In this document: positions 51,787 through 63,497 of the stretch, in pieces | How the letters are laid out: each line of letters starts with the position of its first letter | Position numbering within the stretch: the stretch's first letter is position 1 | Assembly (NCBI GenBank): GCA_012862575.1 | Contig: BLSF01000004.1 | Coordinates: 1 to 64,000 of the forward strand | Direction: 5' to 3' | DNA: 64,000 nt | Source of the DNA: Parietichytrium sp. I65-24A | Lineage: Eukaryota > Sar > Bigyra > Thraustochytrida > Thraustochytriidae | Program-made: the position numbers and the translations under genes | The notes under the pieces: model-generated | What the model was told of the DNA's origin: nothing | The model's input: only the letters and a program-made list of their open reading frames with translations | Databases searched by the model: none

Positions 51787-54273
51787 ATGCTGCACAGCGC
51801 ACATCGCTGGACGGTGAAAAGACAGCAGCCTGGCCGCCGGGGCCTTCATGCCAAAACCGGCTTGACGGACGGCCCGGAGATGCTTCCGGTGACCATGCGG
51901 TCGGCTGGGGTGGAGGTGCGGGGCGAAGATGGAGGCGGCTGGAATGCTCTGCACACGGACGTTCTTGTTGACTTGATTCTGCGAGACCGCTTAATGCCAC
52001 CAGAGACTCGAGAGAAGCTCGTTAGAACACAGTCGTACGAGAAAAAGCGGAAATTAATCTACATGCACAATCTGGCGAAAGGCGAGTTTCAGTCCAACGC
52101 GCAAGACGGAAATAGCAGCGGGGTTTTGCGGCTCGACAGCGTGGCACCAGTGGCGCAACTAAGGTTGGATTTGCAGAATGCACACGCGCTCTTGAGAACC
52201 GCCGACAGAGACACCACAAAAGAGTTCTTCCGACAAAGTGGCTCCACGCTATTGGAAATATTGGAGCTATGCGCTTGCAAGGAGGTGATGAATTATGAGG
52301 AAGCGCAAGTCATCAAGAGCGGGCTCGTGTGCCTCGAGACGGTAACGGATCACTGCTATGGCACCAATCTGGTCAAGTCCATGGACAACGGTGTGTTCGT
52401 CATGGCAATGTCTATTAACCCTGCTCCGACGATAGCAGCAGCCGGAACCCGCGATCTGCGCAGCTCGTTGTATCAGGAATGTGTTCGTAACTCCATTATC
52501 GCTATTCACATTCTGATTCGCATAGCGTGGTCGCAGACACAAGGCGCCAATTTATTGTGGGATGCAATGGAGAAGGCAAATAAAGTCCGGCGGAACGTTG
52601 GGGGCCCATTGTTCTTGCTGCGAAGGCATGCGGGGTTCTCGCATCTCTTTTCCGTTAATCCATATTTGCTTGGAGTCCTCCTGTTGCAACATTGCAAATT
52701 TCTGAACGCGCTGGTGGAATCGGAAGACTCCGTCGCCAAGAGGATCGAAATTCGGCAAGGAATAGCCGACATGGAGCTAGTGGAAACGTCGCAACACTTT
52801 TTGGAGATGCTAACTTCCGAGTACTCGGCCAACCTTCAAGCAAGCACTGCTGATAGGGCTGTTGCCTGCAGATGCGTGGACGAGGATTGTACATCACTAT
52901 CAAATTTAATATCTGTGATAAGGACTCAAATACAAGTGTATCATATGCGTGGGGAGCGAGATGCGGAAAATGAGAGGCACACAAATTCCCAGCGCGACCT
53001 GCAGTTTGGTCTCTTCAGAAAAGACGAGGACTGCGATCTTTGCCACCACGAGGATGATTGGAGCCGCGTCTACATGCTCTTGCAGATGACCCAGCTATTA
53101 GAATTCGCGGAGGTCATATTTGAGCAAGGCTTCGATACCACGGACAAGCTTCGCGTCGCATCGGACAAACGCCTCGGAGGTCTTGGACTTGGACCGGAAA
53201 AGATCCGCCAGTTGCGAAAGGTGTTGTTTCACGCGCACGCCCGCAAGCTGAGACGGACACGGCAAATCTCCCCCACGATGGCATGTGCCCTCGCCGGGTT
53301 GTTTGCGGTTGCTCAAGGGCAGGATCCCGCTCTCTATTATGAAAAAAAATCGCACTCCAAACGATTTCGTCACAAGCCCCTTATTTTCAAGGTGATTCCG
53401 AAAGCCGCTCTGGATGTCCGGGAGATCATCGGAGTCGGAACGTTTGGCGAGGTGTACAAGTGCATGTACCACGGGGCAGTTTGTGTGGCAAAGAGGATCA
53501 AAAGAAGCAATACTGCTCCCGCTCGGACCGAGCCGCTCTCAATCCTCAGAGAGGCGGAAACCATGGAACTTGCCAAGAATCATCCGCACGTTGTGAGCTT
53601 GTTTGGTGTGTGCCTGGACTCTGGGGAATTTATGCTCGTGAGCGAGTACTGTGAGCTGGGCTCCTTGTTCAGCCTGGTTGTGAGCCCGCGGCGACCTGCT
53701 TTCACAACGCTTCAGGTGATTGAGCTGGCGAGACAGGGAGTCTGCGGACTCGTGCACTTACATTCTGAGCATATTGTACATCGCGACATTGCCGCGCGAA
53801 ACTTTTTGATGCACCGCGACGGCACCGTCAAGGTGTGCGACTTTGGCCTGGCAAAAATAAAACAGGACACTCAGCGGGCGAACAGTCGACTGAGTTCCAA
53901 TCTCAACCCGGTCCGATGGGCGGCTCCAGAAAGCTTGCGGGACAACACCTACTCAACCGCGAGCGATGTGTATATGTGCGGCATCTTCCTCTGGGAAATG
54001 CTCTTCAGGAGCATGCCGTACCCTGAGATCTCGTCCAGCTTGGAGGTGACGCAAAAAGTCGTCAACGAATCCTTGCGACCCAACATTGGTGGCGACCTGG
54101 AACCCGGAATCGCCCATCTTTTGCGCCAGTGCTGGGATGCCCTACCCGAGAAGCGGCCCTCCATGTTACAAATTATGGACACTCTGCAAAAAATTGTAGA
54201 CGAGCCCAAATCCTCCCAACACCCACTGGCCTCCAAACCGGCTGCCAACCATTACTCTGACTTTGGACAATGA
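51787..54273 (+). CDS. Tyrosine-kinase-like protein kinase with formin-type GBD/FH3-like and SAM regions
   Basis: 828 residues from ATG 51787, intronless. About 55-340 resembles a formin GBD/FH3 region: LILRDRLMPPETREKLVRTQ and later GLVCLETVTDHCYGTNLVKS, helical repeats. A SAM domain lies at about 425-485 (LEFAEVIFEQGF, then GLGLGPEKIRQLRKVL). The kinase domain covers about 545-805: glycine loop GVGTFGEVYK (549-558), VCVAKRIKR (catalytic Lys), HRDIAARN catalytic loop, DFGLAK, and WAAPESL. All key residues are present, so it should be active. HRDIAARN is TK/TKL-like. Formin N-termini bind Rho-type GTPases, so a GTPase-regulated kinase is plausible, but the FH3 call is weak. Confidence 0.8.
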   Translation: MLHSAHRWTVKRQQPGRRGLHAKTGLTDGPEMLPVTMRSAGVEVRGEDGGGWNALHTDVLVDLILRDRLMPPETREKLVRTQSYEKKRKLIYMHNLAKGEFQSNAQDGNSSGVLRLDSVAPVAQLRLDLQNAHALLRTADRDTTKEFFRQSGSTLLEILELCACKEVMNYEEAQVIKSGLVCLETVTDHCYGTNLVKSMDNGVFVMAMSINPAPTIAAAGTRDLRSSLYQECVRNSIIAIHILIRIAWSQTQGANLLWDAMEKANKVRRNVGGPLFLLRRHAGFSHLFSVNPYLLGVLLLQHCKFLNALVESEDSVAKRIEIRQGIADMELVETSQHFLEMLTSEYSANLQASTADRAVACRCVDEDCTSLSNLISVIRTQIQVYHMRGERDAENERHTNSQRDLQFGLFRKDEDCDLCHHEDDWSRVYMLLQMTQLLEFAEVIFEQGFDTTDKLRVASDKRLGGLGLGPEKIRQLRKVLFHAHARKLRRTRQISPTMACALAGLFAVAQGQDPALYYEKKSHSKRFRHKPLIFKVIPKAALDVREIIGVGTFGEVYKCMYHGAVCVAKRIKRSNTAPARTEPLSILREAETMELAKNHPHVVSLFGVCLDSGEFMLVSEYCELGSLFSLVVSPRRPAFTTLQVIELARQGVCGLVHLHSEHIVHRDIAARNFLMHRDGTVKVCDFGLAKIKQDTQRANSRLSSNLNPVRWAAPESLRDNTYSTASDVYMCGIFLWEMLFRSMPYPEISSSLEVTQKVVNESLRPNIGGDLEPGIAHLLRQCWDALPEKRPSMLQIMDTLQKIVDEPKSSQHPLASKPAANHYSDFGQ

Positions 54274-57200
54274 TATAGACCCCTTCGTCCTCATTGGTCC
54301 GACTGGAGACGTTTGTTTGTTTGTTTGTTTGTTTTCCTTCGAACTCTCTTGAAATTGATACTTATCAAAAATTTGCTCACACCCGAAAGCTCGATTGACT
54401 ATGAACTGTAAACTGTGAACCATTAACGATTTTTGTTAAAGTGAAAAGCTTCTTTCGAGCCAGTCATAGTCGGGACGATGGTGGCAGAGTTTTGAGCTGC
54501 TCTGCAGTGACAACTCTCTTCATAATGTCGCCTCGTGCCCGTTAGATTCGCTCGAATTCAAGCTGGCTAATATCGTCGTAAATCGTTGATCCGGCCCAAA
54601 ACTGCAGTCGACATCGTGCGCACTATTTCATAATCTCTTGGACCACATCGTGATCTCGAGAGTCGTGACCACTGACAGTACGTCCGGAACGCGATGGTAG
54701 CGATGGTAGCGATTGTAGCGATGGTTTTGAAACCCCCGAGAAAATGCTGCCGCGGAAACGGCGAATGGGTGGACCAAATCGATCCATGCAGCCGTTCGAC
54801 AGCATACACCAGTCATGAAAATGCCTTGGGCTTGCTGGAAACCTCGGAAAGAAAGATTCGAGGTAATTCACTCGGAGCAAGCCGAAAGTTACTGCTGCGC
54901 TTCATGTTTCTGACTCGTTTGAATGGTTTGATGGATTTGACCCAAGTAAAAAAGAAAAACTTTGTCTGTCTGTTGGGTCCCATTTCTTCCGAGCAAACAG
55001 TTCAACAACGGCTAATCTGTCCTACGACCTATGAATTACCTTACCCAGCTGATAGCTTAAACCTAAAGCAAATCAGTTACTGCGAGCTGCGTAGTCGGAC
55101 TCAGGTGGTCACATAGTTGGGATGGATGCAACTTGCTGCCTACCCAAAACGTTATCCCTTCTTACGCCACAAATGAATCTCCCAAGTACATTTTGGGTGA
55201 GTAGGAGGTCCTAGTTCTGACTGTGCAGTTTGTCAGTAGCCTCGACTACATCATTGCAGTAGGACTAAACTGTGCCCCCCACTTCCTCTCATGCCTTTGT
55301 TCACATAAGCATTACTTAGTATCCGCTAGCCACTGGAACTGTAAGAAGCCTCGCACTTTTGGTACCACTAATCCTAGTGGCTAGCTACGAAAAGGACCAG
55401 TGTATTGCGCACAATGCACTGCCATAAACGGTAGAAAGGGTAGAGGGGAAGAATGCATTAGGGAAAAGGCTAGGTGTCTGGGTTGGAGAGACACTGCACC
55501 TCTCGTCCATGGCCGTGCATCAGTTGATCAATGATTTCCTTTGTTGTCACATTCACTCAGTCAGTCAGTCAATCATTTGATCGAGTGAACCACTGTGATA
55601 AATCGCAACAAAGTAAACAAAGTTGCAAAGAAAAGAAGGAGCCAAGAAAAGCACAGAAGAATTGGTCCACTTGACCATCTTCATCCAATCACTCACTCAT
55701 TCACAGTAATTTTCACCTCATTCACGAGTCGTCGTCCTAATGCCCTCTACACCACTTCGCTACGAGCTCACGAAGAAATACTCGCACACCGTGTTCCTTA
55801 TCGTATGGATCTGATAGACTTTGGAGTAATGTACTTCTTCGACGCCATCATAGATGGGCTTAAGGTTACAGATAACCGTGCCATAGTCTCAGGGAAGTGA
55901 AAACTGCACGGAAAGTGCGTACTCGAGTTAAGATTTGACAAAAAAACTCTGCTTTGCTTGAATTGGTTGTTCCCACCAACCGGATGGCGAAGTGATTCGT
56001 TTTCCTTTTTTGTTGTTAGAATAATTTGGAATTTAGAGTTTAGAGAAGGAGCGTCAACACTTATGTTCCATTCAACTGCTTCCAACTCGGCTTTGATAAA
56101 GTCTGCTTGGCATTGGCACTTGGCAACTTCACTCAGCAACGATCAAAAGTAAGACGAGACTACCCCTACTTACCCACACATACACAACGCCTATTCTCTG
56201 CCTAGTAGTACTCGGAAGAATTGGGACAACCCTCTCAGAACCGCCCACAATCACAATTACCCAATCAGCTAGTCACTCATAGCGCAGCTGCGAATAGGTG
56301 TCGGGACTGTTAGGTACCAGTCGTACTATCCCCCTTAGCGCCGGGTAGCGACTACAAAAAACTTTCTTCCCTCTCCTCTCTCTTACTCGCCACTTCCGCT
56401 GGCGTTCTCCTCACAAGAGAGTGTGAGGCACGAGGGAGACAAAAGAGAGAGAATGGAACGCGTGTGAGGGCGCGAGAGACTACGTGAGAGAGAGAGAAAG
56501 GGGGAGGTGGCATATAAACTTCTTCCCGGCTGTGAGGAGTGTGGACAAGTGTGGCGTCTCGCAACAGAGGAAAAAAGAATAAGAAAAGGAATACAACAAC
56601 TCAATTTCAACAATTTATTTCTTCCTGCGATTGCGATGGAGACTATGCAAACTATGCAAACTATGCAAACACTGAAATGGGTCCTCTAAACACTCCCAAA
56701 ACAGCTCAACGCCGCTCGCGAGAAGCATGCCATCCATCATACATCCAACATCATCCAACATCCATTCAGACAGAGACAGACTCTCACTCACTTCTCTCAC
56801 GGCATTGCAGGCACAGGCTTCGCAGGCTGCCTCTTAGCAAGCACAGATATGCACAGATGATCACAGATGGTCGGTGGTCAATAAAGAAAGTAAGAGTTGA
56901 TTGTGTTACTCACCGTCAGTACTGATTCCGATTGACTTGGCCTTAAAAGCAGAGTTAGAAAGAAGCCTTGCCAAGTGAAGACGGAAAGAAACGATCAAAT
57001 CCTAAAGTGTTTCTGGCGCACTGTCGGCTCATCGCTGCTGGCGTACTGTGTAGACAGTGTAGACAGTGTAGGTGGGAGAAGGGCACCCCAGGGACTTGAA
57101 GGACCTCGGCAGAAACGGTCATCTGCGGCTGCTGGAGTGGTGGAGCTGCTTATCCATTGGTGCGAGAAACTGGGACTTGGGCTCAGCTTTCCCGTGGCGC

Positions 57201-57589
57201 TATTCCTCGTGTTCGTGGCCGTGGCAGACTCCCAAAGAAGGTCGGTGCCTCCAACCCCCTCCTCCCCTTCCTCCCCACACTCCCTCCCACTCGGCGACTG
57301 TGGCTGGCTTAACATCTATCTGCCTGCCTTGTGTTGCTCGATCATCAGATCTCAGATCTCAGGCGGAGGCCAACAAGAGTGAAAGGCAAAACTCGAAAGG
57401 GAGCGTCGAAACAGAGCAGTCCCTCTTCGCCAGTATTCCATATCGGCGTTTGCCTCGCAGCCTGGTGCCGATCTGGAGCTGTGAATTTGCGCGCTCCACA
57501 ACACTCGATCTCGGCGCTGCCTTTTCGGTGGCTGCAAACTTCAAAACTTGTGCTTGGCGCAGTTGGTGTAAAATCTGTGAGCAGGAAAT
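54274..57589. other. 3.3-kb intergenic, no gene seen
   Basis: Holds (GTTT)n (54313-54335), a GCGATGGTA 9-bp repeat (about 54691-54720) and an ACTATGCAA repeat (56642-56669). Short frames only. The last about 500 bp precede the transporter ATG; an unseen leader exon is possible. Confidence 0.55.
56642..56669 (+). repeat. 9-bp tandem repeat ACTATGCAA
   Basis: Three copies of ACTATGCAA plus a partial one in gene-free DNA. Confidence 0.85.
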
Positions 57590-60500
57590 ATGTTGAACGA
57601 GTCGAGCCCCAGCACGGTGATCTACCGCAAGGAGAATCGAACCTCTTTGCGGCAGCTCATCGACTCGGTGGCAACTCAACAGGATCCCTCCAACAACAGC
57701 TTTGTTGCAATGGATGATTCCGATTCCCCAGCAAGCGCCGGAGACATAGAATCTCCCGATGATAAGGACAGGTCAGGAAGTGTCCCCGTGACGGGAAATA
57801 AGCTAGGATGGGTGCAAGGTGTGTTTATACCTTGCCTTCTCAATATCTGGGGAGTCATCATGTTCCTGCGCCTTGGTTGGGTAGTGGGCCAGGCCGGAAT
57901 TGTGTTTGCTTGTCTTATTGTAGTTTGCTCCAAAGTAGTCACCACAGTCACTGCTCTCAGTCTTTGCGCAATTACGACCAATGGGGAGGTGAAAGGAGGT
58001 GGTGTTTACTTTCTCATTTCTCGCGCACTCGGACCTGTTTTCGGAGGCACTATTGGCGTCCTCTTCTTCCTCGCCCAGGCCGTCGCAACCAGTTTGTACG
58101 TGATTGGTTTTGCAGAGGCTATTGTGTTCCTTCTTAAAGATAGTGGCGTGGGATCGTTCACTGGTGATTCACTGAACGACTTGCGCATCATCGGCCTCGG
58201 GACCAATCTGATCCTCCTCTGTGTGGCCCTCATTGGCGTTGGCTGGTACGCGAAATGCCAAGTTGGACTCCTCGTCACTCTAGTCATTGCCATGCTGTCT
58301 GTTGTCGTTGGAGCCTTTGCACCTAGCGTGCCCAACGAAGAGGCAAATATCGAGGCTGGATTTCTTGGCTTCAAGCCGGATGTCAACAACTGGGGCCCAA
58401 ACTTCTTAAATGACCCTGACACCCCAAGCCTGACCCAGAACTTTTTCACCGTGTTTTCGGTGTTCTTCCCTGCTGCTACTGGTGTTATGGCTGGCGCAAA
58501 TCTTTCAGGGGATCTGAAGGACCCTAGCTCTGCCATCCCGAAGGGTACCTTGGGCGCCATCTCTCTTACATTTGTGTCCTACATCGGCCTCATCTTTGTC
58601 GTTGGTACTACCTGCTTGGCGTGTTCAGATTCCGAAGGGGAGTTCTACTGCGATTTGACTACAGATCCGACCACGTGGCAAAACGCGATCGCAAACGACG
58701 AGATTCCTACCGGTGGTCTCATTTTCAACAAGCTCGTCATGCAAAATGTGAGCATCTGGGCACCCTTGTTCTATATTGGTGTCTTTGCTGCGACGCTGTC
58801 TTCCGCCCTCGCTTCCTTGGTCGGAGCGCCTCGCATCTTGCAAAGTGTAGCATCTGATCAGCTTTTCCCTTGGGAGTGGTTCAATTACTTTGGAGCTGGA
58901 AAAGGACCTGGAAATGAGCCTGTTCGTGCTTACTTTTTGACCTTTTTCATCTCCTCCGGTTGCGTGGCCATCGGAAAGCTGGACGTCATCGCACCACTTA
59001 TCAGTAACTTTTTCATGCTGTCCTACGCATTCACAAATTACGCATGCTTTGCGTCTTCCTACGCGAACTACCCTGGATGGAGGCCGTCTTTCAAGTACTA
59101 CAACAAGTGGCTCTCACTGTTTGGGTTTGTGCTGTGCATCGTGGTCATGTTTCTGATGGACTACGTCACGACACTTATCACCCTCGCGTTGGGGAGCACA
59201 TTGTACGCATACTTGCATATCCTCGATCCAGCAGTGGATTGGGGTCCAGCCGGTACTGCGCGCCTCTACTTTAGCACGTTGCAAGGCTTGGAGAAACTTC
59301 AGGGCACCAGCACCGACCATGTCAAAACCTACCGACCGCAATTTCTTATCATGGCCGGGCAGCCTGGTCAGCGATCCCAGCTTGTCAAGTTCACGTCTTT
59401 GCTTAGCAAAGGCGGTGGCTTGTCCATTTGTGGAGACGTGATTCTGACTTCGGAGATCGACCGCAAACATAAGGATTCAAACGTGAGCAGGGTTCTAGAT
59501 CCAGTTGCCGGCGGTGTGCGCCTTGAAGGAATCACCGAGGAGGAGACCGAGGACGATGAAAAACAGGACGCACATTACGAGCTCGCTGCTAAACTCGCCA
59601 CCCGGCTCGCCGCCGTGAACGAGCGCAGAAAGACCGGCGACGAATATCTTCAGAACAAGCGAATTTGGGGCAAGCGATGCCTGCACACCTTTTACGAATG
59701 CGTCGTCGGGGACTCGCTTCTCCAAGGTTTCGAGTCGCTCCTTGAAACTGCTGGAGTCGGTAAAATGCGCAGCAACGTCGTGATCATTGGTTTCAAGTCG
59801 AACTGGCAGACTGTGGACATTCAGCAGCTTAAAGAGTGGGAAAGCATGGTTCGGATCTCTTTGGCTAGCGGCCTCGGCGTCGTAGTTCTGCGCGACGAGC
59901 AAAATCGTTATGACTTTGACTTTTCCGGCAAGAAGCGGTACAACAGTGTTGCATCTGCTGCTGAGTTTATGCAAGACCCTGCTCAAGAGTCACAGGTCCC
60001 TGATGATGAGGCAGGCAGCGACAGTACCAGCCTCAACAGTGTGAATGCTGACCAGCATAAGAAGCCAATCATGAACGTTAGCTCGTCAAGCTCGACAACC
60101 CGCGACATTATTCCAGCGAACCCAACCAACAGCATCCAGGGAGAGTATCTCGACGTGTGGTGGGTCGCTGACGACGGTGGCTTGACAATTTTGCTCCCAT
60201 TTTTACTGACCCAGCACCGTCTTCTGCGGGGTAACAAGAAGCTGCGCGTCTTCACAATTACGAACTACAATAATCAGGAGACCTCCAGGTTGCAAAAGAC
60301 GGAATTCAGGATGGTGCACCTCCTGCAAAAACTTCGTATTCAGGCTCAAGTGATTGCTGTAGAGGCTAATCTCTCGACACCTCCGGGCGAAGCGATCGTT
60401 AATGAATTTGAGGGTCTCGACGCAGTTTCCCGCGAAGCTCTTACCTCGGACGAGCGCGCCAAAACCAACCACATTCTTCGTCTCGCAGAGCTCGTTCGTG

Positions 60501-60670
60501 AGAACACCGATGACAAATCGGGAACCGTGTTTATGACTCTACCCCTCCCAGACACTGGCATGCCAGTTAAATTGTACACAAGTTGGATGCACATAATGAG
60601 CTCTAGCGTGCCATGCCCGATGGGATTCATCCGTGGGTCTGGGGAGAAGGTGGTCACCTTCGTGTGCTAG
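57590..60670 (+). CDS. SLC12: NKCC-type SLC12 cation-chloride cotransporter
   Basis: 1026 residues from ATG 57590, intronless. About 73-545 is a 12-helix amino-acid-permease-type domain. IWGVIMFLRLGWVVGQAG (TM1 region, 86-103) matches the NKCC/KCC signature, and TGVMAGANLSGDLKDPSSAIPKGT (about 297-320, TM6) is the family's conserved ion-site loop. The C-terminal cytosolic domain has DVWWVADDGGLTILLPFLL near 855 (closer to NKCC than KCC) and MVHLLQKLRIQAQV. It moves Na+, K+ and Cl- across the plasma membrane or an organelle membrane. Residues 1-72 have Ser/Thr-rich stretches that could be phosphoregulated. Exact ion set cannot be read from sequence. Confidence 0.93.
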   Translation: MLNESSPSTVIYRKENRTSLRQLIDSVATQQDPSNNSFVAMDDSDSPASAGDIESPDDKDRSGSVPVTGNKLGWVQGVFIPCLLNIWGVIMFLRLGWVVGQAGIVFACLIVVCSKVVTTVTALSLCAITTNGEVKGGGVYFLISRALGPVFGGTIGVLFFLAQAVATSLYVIGFAEAIVFLLKDSGVGSFTGDSLNDLRIIGLGTNLILLCVALIGVGWYAKCQVGLLVTLVIAMLSVVVGAFAPSVPNEEANIEAGFLGFKPDVNNWGPNFLNDPDTPSLTQNFFTVFSVFFPAATGVMAGANLSGDLKDPSSAIPKGTLGAISLTFVSYIGLIFVVGTTCLACSDSEGEFYCDLTTDPTTWQNAIANDEIPTGGLIFNKLVMQNVSIWAPLFYIGVFAATLSSALASLVGAPRILQSVASDQLFPWEWFNYFGAGKGPGNEPVRAYFLTFFISSGCVAIGKLDVIAPLISNFFMLSYAFTNYACFASSYANYPGWRPSFKYYNKWLSLFGFVLCIVVMFLMDYVTTLITLALGSTLYAYLHILDPAVDWGPAGTARLYFSTLQGLEKLQGTSTDHVKTYRPQFLIMAGQPGQRSQLVKFTSLLSKGGGLSICGDVILTSEIDRKHKDSNVSRVLDPVAGGVRLEGITEEETEDDEKQDAHYELAAKLATRLAAVNERRKTGDEYLQNKRIWGKRCLHTFYECVVGDSLLQGFESLLETAGVGKMRSNVVIIGFKSNWQTVDIQQLKEWESMVRISLASGLGVVVLRDEQNRYDFDFSGKKRYNSVASAAEFMQDPAQESQVPDDEAGSDSTSLNSVNADQHKKPIMNVSSSSSTTRDIIPANPTNSIQGEYLDVWWVADDGGLTILLPFLLTQHRLLRGNKKLRVFTITNYNNQETSRLQKTEFRMVHLLQKLRIQAQVIAVEANLSTPPGEAIVNEFEGLDAVSREALTSDERAKTNHILRLAELVRENTDDKSGTVFMTLPLPDTGMPVKLYTSWMHIMSSSVPCPMGFIRGSGEKVVTFVC

Positions 60671-61279
60671 ACCAAACCAACCAAACGCGTATAGCCTGTA
60701 AATTACACGAATTCATTATTCCAACCGATTCAATCAATCACGAAAAGTTAAATTAATTCTCCTCGTCCTGCAATCTACATGCAACCCCCTGCCGTCGCAT
60801 CTTTGTCACTCTCTTTCTCTCTACCGCATGCTCAATGCATCAAGGACCAAATCGCTTCCTCGCATTTCCCATCGATCGACCACACTACTCACCGTAGCGC
60901 AGCTCTGATCCAATCCTAACAGTTTGTCTAGTTTTGGTCTCTCTAAAAGTTGCCAAAGCAGCCAAAGCTATCTTATTTTAAGCCTCGTGTCTCGAGGTGT
61001 CGAACGTGGCGGGACCGCCAAGCTACAAATGTCACACGCCCAGATCACCCAGGGAAGAGGAGAATACACCAGGTTACCAGGATTGGCCTAGATTGCAGTG
61101 GACCGCAGTGGATTGGACTGGATTGGCGCTCGCGTTGCAGGAGCTATGGAGCTGTTCGTGCCTGGCAGGTAAGTGGCGCAGGCTGGCGTGGAGTGGAGCG
61201 GCAGAGACGCTGTGGTTTGCTTGCTTGGACGATCGATGTGGGGGACGTTGAAGGTGGAAATGCTGGCCTTTACGGCGCG
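60671..61279. other. Intergenic / possible leader of next gene
   Basis: Frames at 60950-61279 run into the start of the next gene, so extra 5' exons there cannot be excluded. No separate gene. Confidence 0.5.
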
Positions 61280-63497
61280 ATGGGTGGACCTGGCTCGAAG
61301 GTTATAGTGGGGCGGCGATGGAAGCGTGATGCTGAACGAATCGAGTGGTGTTGTGACTTTGCTAGGGTGTGCCTGCTCGGCGAACACTCGGACTGGTAAG
61401 TTGGTGTCTTTCGGGCTGCGGGATTCCAGGCAGTAAAGTGGATAACATGTGGACTGTATTCCTCAGGGCTGGAGGGTTCCAGAGATTCAACAAAGAGATT
61501 GACCATGGAGTCACTCTTGTAACGGGGACGAACCAGGGCGTCTTTGCGAAGGTGAAAAAGCACCCTTCGCTGATGGTCCTCACAGCCACAGACAACAATG
61601 GGAACAAGCAGCACGCGTCCTTCAGCACCGACAAGGAGACGTTACTCCAAGTGGCTCGCGAAGGCGGATTCTGGAGCTATATCGCAGGAGTCGCCTACAA
61701 AATGTCTGAAGATCACATCATTGGGGGCCTTGAGCTGGACAATTACATGACAACTCTGCCCCTAGGCAAAGGGCTCTCCTCCTCGGCTGCGATCTGCGTC
61801 CTCACCGCCAGGGCATTCAACAAGCTATATGATCTTCGCTTGACCACCAGAGGTGAAATGGGTAAGTTTCTCCAAACACGAGTCTGTTTCTCTTTTGCAG
61901 GGCTGCGAAGATTCTAAGTGGATTGCATGCCAAAATAGAGTATGCTTATCAGGGGGAGCTGATCACCCCTTCACAGTGCGGGCGACTGGACCAGGCTTGT
62001 GCATTTGGGAGTACAGCCGTGCGGATGACCTACAGCGGAGAGTTCACTGGAGTGGAGAAAATTAGCGTAGCTGTGAAGCTACACTACGTTGTAGTCGATC
62101 TCAAAGCAGAGAAGGACACGACACAAATTCTTAAAGGCCTTCAAAGTGCTTATCCTTTCGCACAGAACGAGATACAGAGGAATTTGCACCATTGTTTGGG
62201 AAAAGCGAATTTAGAAATCTGTGGTAGAGCCCAAAAGCTGATTTCGGGCACAACGATTCCGCCACTCTCTGCGGAAGAAACGATCAAAGAGCTCGGGGAG
62301 CTGATGAACAAAGCGCAAGATATTTTCGACAAGTACGCAGCCCCGCTTTGCCCTGCACAGCTGACTGCCCCTGTACTACACAAATGCCTTCAATACGAGC
62401 CGATCCAGCACCTTATTGCAGGTGGTAAGTACGTAGGTGCTGGTGGAGACGGGACCGCACAAATTTTATGCAAAAACGCCGCCGCACAAGATGAGGTTGC
62501 TCGGATCGTCAAGAACGAGCTAAATATGGACCCCCTTTTGCTTACTATTAGCCCCAGCTCTCGCATTCAGACTGCGGTGATACCTGCTGGTGGATTTGCA
62601 GCTGCGTTGTTTCCAGCTAGTCACGCTTGCAAAGCCGAATTGTTCCCCATACTAGACCCAAAGGACGGAAGATGCAAGCCTCTAATTTTGCACACAGTGG
62701 AACAGCTTCTTGAAGCGGGTATCGAGAAAATCATCATTATCGTGCAACAAGATGATCTTCATCAGTTTAAGCGATTGTTTGAAGAGTCACTGCCGATATC
62801 AAAGCTGCGTAAAATCCCGCAAAGCGAGAGCACAAGCGACGCTGGGCCGGAGAGAGGGACTTATGCGCGTAGCATCATTGACCTTGGCAGGCACGTGCAT
62901 TACGTGGTGCAAGAGAAACAGGCGGGCTTTGGGCACGCCGTGTACAGTGCCAAGCAAGTTGTCGGCCAAAATCCGTTCCTCCTCGTACTTGGACACCACC
63001 TGTACATCTCAGACCAAAATTCTCGCGCAACTTGCGCGGAGCAAATAATCGAGGCGCACAGGTCACTTGGCAACAGTGTAGTCGGGCTAAAGCATACGCC
63101 GCTGTCACAAGTTGACCAGTTTGGAGCAGTGGGGGGCTCGCTAAAGGACGGAAATGTGGTTGCTGTCTCCACCGTTCACGAGAAGCCTTCGCAAGCCCAC
63201 GCTATGGCGAATTTGCGCATCGAAGGTTTGCTAGATGATAGTTTTCTTACAATGTTTGGCATGTACGCTTTAGAGCCGCGAATTTTCGACATTCTCCACG
63301 AGCACGTCGTCCATGATCTTCGGGACGCCAAGGGAGAAATCGCATTCACACCAGCTCTTGACCAGCTCCGACAGGAAACCGGGTTGTACGGATCGATCAT
63401 ACAAGGCGAGCGTCTAGCGATCTCCAATCCTGAGGACTATATTCGCACCAATCAGCGTCTCTTGGAACTCCATGACCTTCAGCGGACGATATCATAG
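61280..63497 (+). CDS. Fusion of GHMP sugar kinase and GalU-like nucleotidyltransferase domain, three exons
   Basis: Exons 61280-61395, 61467-61861 and 61939-63497 with introns of 71 and 77 bp (GTAAGT...CTCAG, GTAAGT...AATAG). The total is 2070 nt, 689 residues. The first exon ends LLGEHSDW, and the junction gives GEHSDWAGG, the GHMP kinase first motif. The second motif PLGKGLSSSAA is near 135-147, and YVGAGGDGTAQ near 325-340. The second junction gives RGEM-EYAYQGELITPSQCGRLDQAC, a family block only formed by splicing. From about 385 a nucleotidyltransferase fold of GalU type follows (ILDPKDGRCKPLILHTVEQLLEAGIEKIIII). Signature residues of GalU look replaced, so the second domain may be inactive or altered. 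Likely substrate: a sugar or sugar-1-phosphate. The start is uncertain. Confidence 0.75.
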
